A stretch of 11,353 nt of DNA, taken from NCBI GenBank assembly GCA_030690245.1, contig JAUYGW010000113.1, positions 1-11,353 of the forward strand, in the 5' to 3' direction. This DNA comes from Gallionella sp. Lineage in GTDB: Bacteria; Pseudomonadota; Gammaproteobacteria; Burkholderiales; Gallionellaceae. Both the position numbers and the translations under genes were made by a program. Below the pieces are notes generated by a model that saw nothing but the letters and a program-made list of their open reading frames with translations, did not search any database and was not told the origin of the DNA. Below, piece by piece: positions 8,075 through 11,353 of the stretch. Positions within the stretch are counted from its first letter, which is position 1; each line of letters begins with the position of its first letter.

Positions 8075-8086
8075 TGCAATATCTCC
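8072..8086 (-). promoter_or_regulatory. Shine-Dalgarno and AUA start region of infC
   Basis: GGAG (8083-8086) followed after 8 bases by ATA (8072-8074) decides the infC start. ATT at 8078-8080 is in the same frame but too close to the GGAG. IF3 discriminates against such starts, so its own abundance would restrain its synthesis. Confidence 0.6.
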
Positions 8087-8108
8087 ACTTGAACGATATT
8101 AAGCCGTG

Positions 8109-10013
8109 CTACCCGTTATCGATCTCTGTTTGCAAACGCTGAAGCAATGCTTCCAGCGTCATCTGCCCGAGATCTTCACCACTGCGGGTACGCACGGCCA
8201 CCAAACTTCCAGCCACTTCCTTGTCGCCGATGATTAGCTGATAAGGCAATTTCTGCAAGCTATGTTCGCGGATTTTATAGGTAATCTTCTCATTACGCAA
8301 ATCCAATTTCACACGCAACCCGGCTTCGCGCAGCGATTGCGCCACTTGAGTCGCATATTCCTCCTGCGCCTGCGAGATGTTCATCAGCGCAACCTGTATC
8401 GGCGCCAGCCACAACGGGAATGCGCCCGCATGGTGCTCGATCAGGATGCCGATGAAGCGCTCCATCGAGCCCAGAATGGCGCGATGCAGCATCACCGGCG
8501 GTTTGCGGCTGTTATCTTCATCGACAAACTCGGCATCCAGCCGCACCGGCAGGTTGAAATCCAGCTGGATCGTGCCGCATTGCCACAGGCGGCCGAGACT
8601 GTCCTTCAGCGTGAATTCGACCTTGGGGCCGTAGAACGCGCCTTCGCCGGGTTGAACGTCATAAGCCAGACCATTCTGCTGCAACGCCGCTGCCAATCCG
8701 GCCTCGGCCTTGTCCCAGGTCTCGTCCGAACCGACGCGCTTGTCGGGACGCGTGGACAGCTTGACCAGCACCTCGTTGAAACCGAAATCGCGATACACCT
8801 CGTTCAGCATCACGATGAAGTTCGATACCTCGGGCTGTACCTGGTTTTCGGTGCAGAAAATATGCGCATCGTCCTGGGTGAAACCGCGCACCCGCATCAG
8901 GCCGTGCAGCGAGCCGGAGGTCTCGTTGCGGTGGCAGGAACCGAACTCCGCCAGGCGCAGCGGCAGATCGCGGTAGCTGTGCAGGCCGTGGTTGAAAATC
9001 TGCACGTGCCCCGGGCAGTTCATCGGCTTTACCGCGTAATCGCGATTCTCCGAACAGGTGGTGAACATGTTGTCGTGGTAGTTTTCCCAGTGGCCCGACT
9101 TCTCCCACAGGGTACGATCCATGATGGTCGGCGTGCGCACTTCCTGATAGTCGTGCTCGCGGAACTTGCGGCGCATGTATTGCTCGACTTCCTGCCACAG
9201 CGTCCAGCCCTTGGGGTGCCAGAACACCATGCCGGGCGATGAATCCTGCATATGGAACAATTCCAGTTGCTTGCCCAGCTTGCGGTGGTCGCGCTTCTCG
9301 GCTTCCTCGAGCTGATGCAGATAAGCATCCAGCTCTTCTTTCTTCGCCCAGGCCGTGCCGTAGATGCGCTGCAGCATTTCGTTCTTCGAATCGCCGCGCC
9401 AGTACGCGCCGGCCAGTTTCATCAGCTTGAAGGCTTTCAGCTTGCCGGTGGACGGCACATGCGGGCCGCGGCACAGGTCGGTGAACTCGCCTTCGCTGTA
9501 TAGCGACACATCCTGATCCGCCGGGATCGATTCGATGATCTCGGCCTTGTAGTTCTCGCCGATATGCTTAAAGTACGCCACCGCCTCGTCGCGCGGCAGC
9601 ACGCGGCGCGCCACCGGCAGATCCAGTTTGGCGATCTCGCCCATGCGCTTCTCGATCGCCGCCAGGTCTTCCGGCGTGAACGGGCGCTTGTAGGAAAAAT
9701 CGTAAAAGAAGCCGTTTTCGATAACCGGCCCGATGGTCACCTGCGCATCGGGAAACAACTCCTTTACCGCATGGGCCAGCAAATGCGCGGCCGAATGGCG
9801 GATGATCTCCACGCCATCCGCATCCTTGTCGGTGATGATCGCCAGGGCGGCATCCTGCTCCATCAAATGCGAGGTGTCCACCAGCTTGCCATCCACCCTG
9901 CCCGCCAATGCGGCGCGCGCCAAACCCGCGCCGATGCTGAGCGCAACATCGGCGACGGTGACAGGTTGCGCGAAGCTGCGCTGCGAACCGTCCGGCAAAG
10001 TAATGACTGGCAT
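8109..10013 (-). CDS. thrS: Threonine-tRNA ligase
   Basis: ThrRS charges tRNA-Thr, using a zinc ion to recognise threonine and an editing site to clear mischarged Ser-tRNA-Thr. The 634 residues match the family (642 in E. coli). Domains: TGS (1-61); the editing domain (about 62-225) with H73, H77, C181 and H185 all present; the class II catalytic core (about 240-535) with the zinc ligands C333 (in MNCPGH), H384 (in DDAHIFC) and H510 (in MLHRAILGS); and the C-terminal anticodon-binding domain (about 536-634). The ATG at 10013 has only a short GGAA site, which lies directly behind the T tract of the terminator at 10036-10054. It is the first gene of thrS-infC-rpmI-rplT-pheST-ihfA-merR. All active-site residues are intact. 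Confidence 0.98.
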   Translation of the reverse strand: MPVITLPDGSQRSFAQPVTVADVALSIGAGLARAALAGRVDGKLVDTSHLMEQDAALAIITDKDADGVEIIRHSAAHLLAHAVKELFPDAQVTIGPVIENGFFYDFSYKRPFTPEDLAAIEKRMGEIAKLDLPVARRVLPRDEAVAYFKHIGENYKAEIIESIPADQDVSLYSEGEFTDLCRGPHVPSTGKLKAFKLMKLAGAYWRGDSKNEMLQRIYGTAWAKKEELDAYLHQLEEAEKRDHRKLGKQLELFHMQDSSPGMVFWHPKGWTLWQEVEQYMRRKFREHDYQEVRTPTIMDRTLWEKSGHWENYHDNMFTTCSENRDYAVKPMNCPGHVQIFNHGLHSYRDLPLRLAEFGSCHRNETSGSLHGLMRVRGFTQDDAHIFCTENQVQPEVSNFIVMLNEVYRDFGFNEVLVKLSTRPDKRVGSDETWDKAEAGLAAALQQNGLAYDVQPGEGAFYGPKVEFTLKDSLGRLWQCGTIQLDFNLPVRLDAEFVDEDNSRKPPVMLHRAILGSMERFIGILIEHHAGAFPLWLAPIQVALMNISQAQEEYATQVAQSLREAGLRVKLDLRNEKITYKIREHSLQKLPYQLIIGDKEVAGSLVAVRTRSGEDLGQMTLEALLQRLQTEIDNG

Positions 10014-10023
10014 ATTGCTATTC

Positions 10024-10054
10024 CAAAAATAAAAAAGTGCGGCATTGCCGCACT
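10024..10054 (-). terminator. Intrinsic terminator between tRNA-Val and thrS
   Basis: On the minus strand the stem AGTGCGGC/GCCGCACT (10036-10054, three-base loop, 8 bp) is followed by TTTTTTATTTTT. It begins 8 bases after the 3' end of tRNA-Val and ends about 10 bases before the thrS ATG. It is a strong Rho-independent signal. Because no promoter fits between it and thrS, it must allow some readthrough or serve as an attenuator. Confidence 0.88.
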
Positions 10055-10062
10055 CGAAATGT

Positions 10063-10139
10063 TGGTAGGCACGATTGGACTCGAACCAACGACCCCTTGG
10101 ATGTCGACCAAGTGCTCTAACCAGCTGAGCTACGCGCCT
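10063..10139 (-). tRNA. tRNA-Val (anticodon GAC)
   Basis: This is a 77-nt cloverleaf with encoded CCA. The acceptor AGGCGCG pairs with CGTGCCT (one G-T pair); the D arm is GCTC-AGCTGGTTA-GAGC; the anticodon stem CTTGG/CCAAG is perfect; the loop TCGACAT puts GAC at 34-36, reading GUC and GUU; the T arm is GTTGG-TTCGAGT-CCAAT; the discriminator is A. The anticodon makes it valine-specific. Position 33, normally U in elongator tRNAs, reads C. I considered tRNA-Asp (GTC), but shifting the loop destroys the stem. Confidence 0.93.
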
Positions 10140-10151
10140 AAAACGACGCGC

Positions 10152-10180
10152 ATTGTATCCGAAAGCTTAATGCGCTTCAA
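10152..10180 (-). promoter_or_regulatory. Sigma70 promoter upstream of tRNA-Val (and probably thrS)
   Basis: On the minus strand a -35 box TTGAAG (10175-10180) and a -10 box TACAAT (10152-10157) are separated by exactly 17 bp. The bases after the -10 (GCGCGTCG) are GC-rich, typical of stringently controlled stable-RNA promoters. Transcription would begin a few bases before the tRNA 5' end at 10139. It is the only good promoter seen upstream of the thrS operon. Confidence 0.75.
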
Positions 10181-10246
10181 ACAAAAAATCGTGATTTTAA
10201 AGCAGCTTGGTTGACGCACATCATGGTTTCCCGGCATGAACCTCAT

Positions 10247-10275
10247 TTAAGCTACAGGCATTGAAAATTTACAAC
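10247..10275 (+). promoter_or_regulatory. Candidate weak promoter for tpx
   Basis: TTAAGC (10247-10252) and TACAAC (10270-10275), 17 bp apart, are the best sigma70-like pair I see ahead of tpx, about 47 bases before its ATG. Both boxes match the consensus only partly (3/6 and 4/6). TTGACG at 10211 is an alternative -35 but lacks a good -10 partner. An activator such as OxyR could be involved, but I see no clear site. Confidence 0.25.
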
Positions 10276-10321
10276 ACTATGTGGCAGCGTTACGCCACGC
10301 ATTTTAACCAAGGAGAACGAT

Positions 10322-10831
10322 ATGAAGCAAAGCACTACACTCGGTGGCTCACCCGTGCAACTGAACGGCGATTTCCCCAAAACAGGACAAACCGCTGCGG
10401 CCTTCTCGCTGGTCAGCAAGGACCTGAAGGACATCACGCTGGACAGCTTCGGCAACAAGCGCAAGGTGCTGAACATCGTGCCGAGCCTGGACACGCCGAC
10501 CTGCGCGGCTTCCGAGCGGCGCTTCAACCAGCTTGCCGGCAGCCTGGACAATGCCGTGGTGATCACCATCTCCGCCGACTTGCCGTTCGCGATGGCGCGC
10601 TTCTGTTCCAGCGAGGGGCTGGGCAACGTGGTCAACCTGTCCGTGATGCGCGGCCGCGAGTTTCTGCGCAACTACGGCGTGGAGATCGCCGATGGCGTGC
10701 TGGCCGGGCTCGCCGCCCGTGCCGTGATCGTGCTGGATGGCGATAATGTGGTGCGCTATACCGAACTGGTCAGCGAAATCAAGAACGAGCCGAATTACGA
10801 TGCGGCGCTGGCTGCGTTGCAAGCCTGTTAA
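10322..10831 (+). CDS. tpx: Thiol peroxidase (atypical 2-Cys peroxiredoxin)
   Basis: Tpx reduces hydrogen and alkyl hydroperoxides with electrons from thioredoxin. The 169 residues match the family. The peroxidatic cysteine C61 lies in [19 protein letters not shown], with the upstream Pro and Thr of the peroxiredoxin active site. The resolving cysteine C95 lies in [16 protein letters not shown], at the spacing typical of Tpx. The C-terminal part [22 protein letters not shown] (about 127-148) is also family-typical. There is no signal peptide in [14 protein letters not shown], so the enzyme should be cytoplasmic. A clear AGGAGA site lies 6 bases before the ATG. It is the only plus-strand gene here, divergent from tRNA-Val/thrS and convergent with dnaB. 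A third cysteine, C169, is the last residue. Confidence 0.96.
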   Translation: MKQSTTLGGSPVQLNGDFPKTGQTAAAFSLVSKDLKDITLDSFGNKRKVLNIVPSLDTPTCAASERRFNQLAGSLDNAVVITISADLPFAMARFCSSEGLGNVVNLSVMRGREFLRNYGVEIADGVLAGLAARAVIVLDGDNVVRYTELVSEIKNEPNYDAALAALQAC

Positions 10832-10850
10832 GTTCGGCATCAGCCATATT

Positions 10851-10872
10851 CCGGGAGCAGCCTTGCTCCCGG
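10851..10872. terminator. Hairpin between convergent tpx and dnaB
   Basis: CCGGGAGCA (10851-10859) pairs perfectly with TGCTCCCGG (10864-10872) around a four-base GCCT loop. It occupies the 68-bp gap between the convergent tpx and dnaB stops, where a bidirectional terminator is expected. Neither side has a proper T tract, so its efficiency as an intrinsic terminator is doubtful. Confidence 0.55.
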
Positions 10873-10899
10873 CGGTTCAACAGTCAGTATGGGGCCGGA

Positions 10900-11353
10900 C
10901 TAATAGCCGCTGGAAGCCAGGTTATCGAAGCGCGTGTATTCGCCACGGAACGCCAGTTCGACTTTGCCGATCGGGCCGTTACGCGGTTGGCCGACAATGA
11001 TTTCGGCCTTGCCTTTGTCGGGGGAGTCGCTGTTGTAGACTTCGTCGCGGTAGATGAACAGGATCAGGTCGGCATCCTGCTCGATCGCGCCGGATTCGCG
11101 CAAATCCGACATCACCGGTCGTTTGTTGGGTCGTTGCTCCAGGCTGCGATTCAACTGCGACAGCGCGACCACTGGCACATGCAATTCCTTTGCCAGCGAC
11201 TTCAGGGAGCGGGAAATTTCAGAAATCTCCGTGGCGCGATTTTCGCTGGCTTTGCCTGCGTTCGAGCTCATCAGCTGTATATAGTCCAGCACGATCAGGC
11301 CCAGCCCGCCATGTTGACGATGCAGGCGGCGCGCCCGGGCACGCACTTCGAGG
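10900..11353 (-). CDS. dnaB: Replicative DNA helicase DnaB, N-terminal part cut off by window edge
   Basis: DnaB is the hexameric helicase that unwinds DNA at the replication fork. Only the last 151 residues are visible; the frame is open to the right edge, so the primase-interacting N-terminal domain and Walker A lie outside. The visible part is the RecA-like motor: the Walker B strand [12 protein letters not shown], the [25 protein letters not shown] segment (motif 3, with the sensor Gln), the [24 protein letters not shown] stretch, and the [12 protein letters not shown] arginine-finger region near the end. The usual GKQRNGP reads GQPRNGP here. An internal GTG at 11346 is not a start because the homologous protein continues upstream. 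It converges on tpx and is not part of the thrS operon. Confidence 0.96.
   Translation of the reverse strand, partial: LEVRARARRLHRQHGGLGLIVLDYIQLMSSNAGKASENRATEISEISRSLKSLAKELHVPVVALSQLNRSLEQRPNKRPVMSDLRESGAIEQDADLILFIYRDEVYNSDSPDKGKAEIIVGQPRNGPIGKVELAFRGEYTRFDNLASSGY

Noticed and set aside
8262..9242. A 326-codon plus-strand frame opposite thrS
   Set aside because: It lies entirely within a fully conserved thrS and shows no domain or start signal.
10014..10062. An E. coli-like thrS operator mimicking tRNA-Thr
   Set aside because: The only hairpin before thrS is a terminator with an AAT loop; no Thr anticodon-like loop is visible.
9863..10111. An 82-codon minus-strand frame starting [16 protein letters not shown]
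   Set aside because: The start is translated tRNA-Val sequence, and the remainder runs out of frame through thrS.

Overview
This window looks like core chromosome of a betaproteobacterium, possibly from the Nitrosomonadales/Gallionellales side. That assignment is inference from gene order and protein style; no 16S or other taxonomic marker is present. Nearly everything is housekeeping. Except for tpx, every gene lies on the minus strand, so the operon reads from right to left.

Layout, left to right. (1) 1-1927: relA, minus strand, running off the left edge; the visible part has a degenerate HD domain, a complete synthetase domain, TGS and the zinc-finger domain. (2) 1928-2259: a gene-free AT-rich stretch with imperfect inverted copies of an AGCCACGGAT-type repeat, a perfect DnaA-box nonamer between them, and a second stem-loop next to the tRNA. 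(3) 2260-2336: tRNA-Pro(GGG) with its own sigma70 promoter. (4) 2380-10013: the translation operon, transcribed thrS - infC - rpmI - rplT - pheS - pheT - ihfA - merR-type regulator. An intrinsic terminator/attenuator separates rplT from pheS, and a double palindrome separates pheS from pheT. (5) 10036-10180: a terminator, tRNA-Val(GAC) and a sigma70 promoter just upstream of thrS. (6) 10322-10831: tpx (thiol peroxidase) on the plus strand. (7) 10900-11353: the C-terminal end of dnaB, minus strand, convergent with tpx.

The central operon joins two aminoacyl-tRNA synthetases (Thr, Phe), initiation factor IF3, ribosomal proteins L35 and L20, and the DNA-bending protein IHF-alpha. RelA on one side senses uncharged tRNA on the ribosome, so much of the window concerns translation and its starvation response. 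DnaB and tpx belong to separate units.

I found no defence system, prophage, CRISPR array or obviously new multi-gene system. The most unusual point is an in-frame, stop-free, hairpin-rich insert of about 198 bp in pheT, which adds about 66 Pro/Ser/Gly-rich residues to a loop of the B5 domain. It resembles a repeat element domesticated inside an essential gene. Secondary points are an AUA-type start for infC, a terminator placed so close to thrS that thrS must be transcribed from upstream (probably the tRNA-Val promoter), a C at position 33 of tRNA-Val, and a substituted lysine beside the arginine finger of DnaB.
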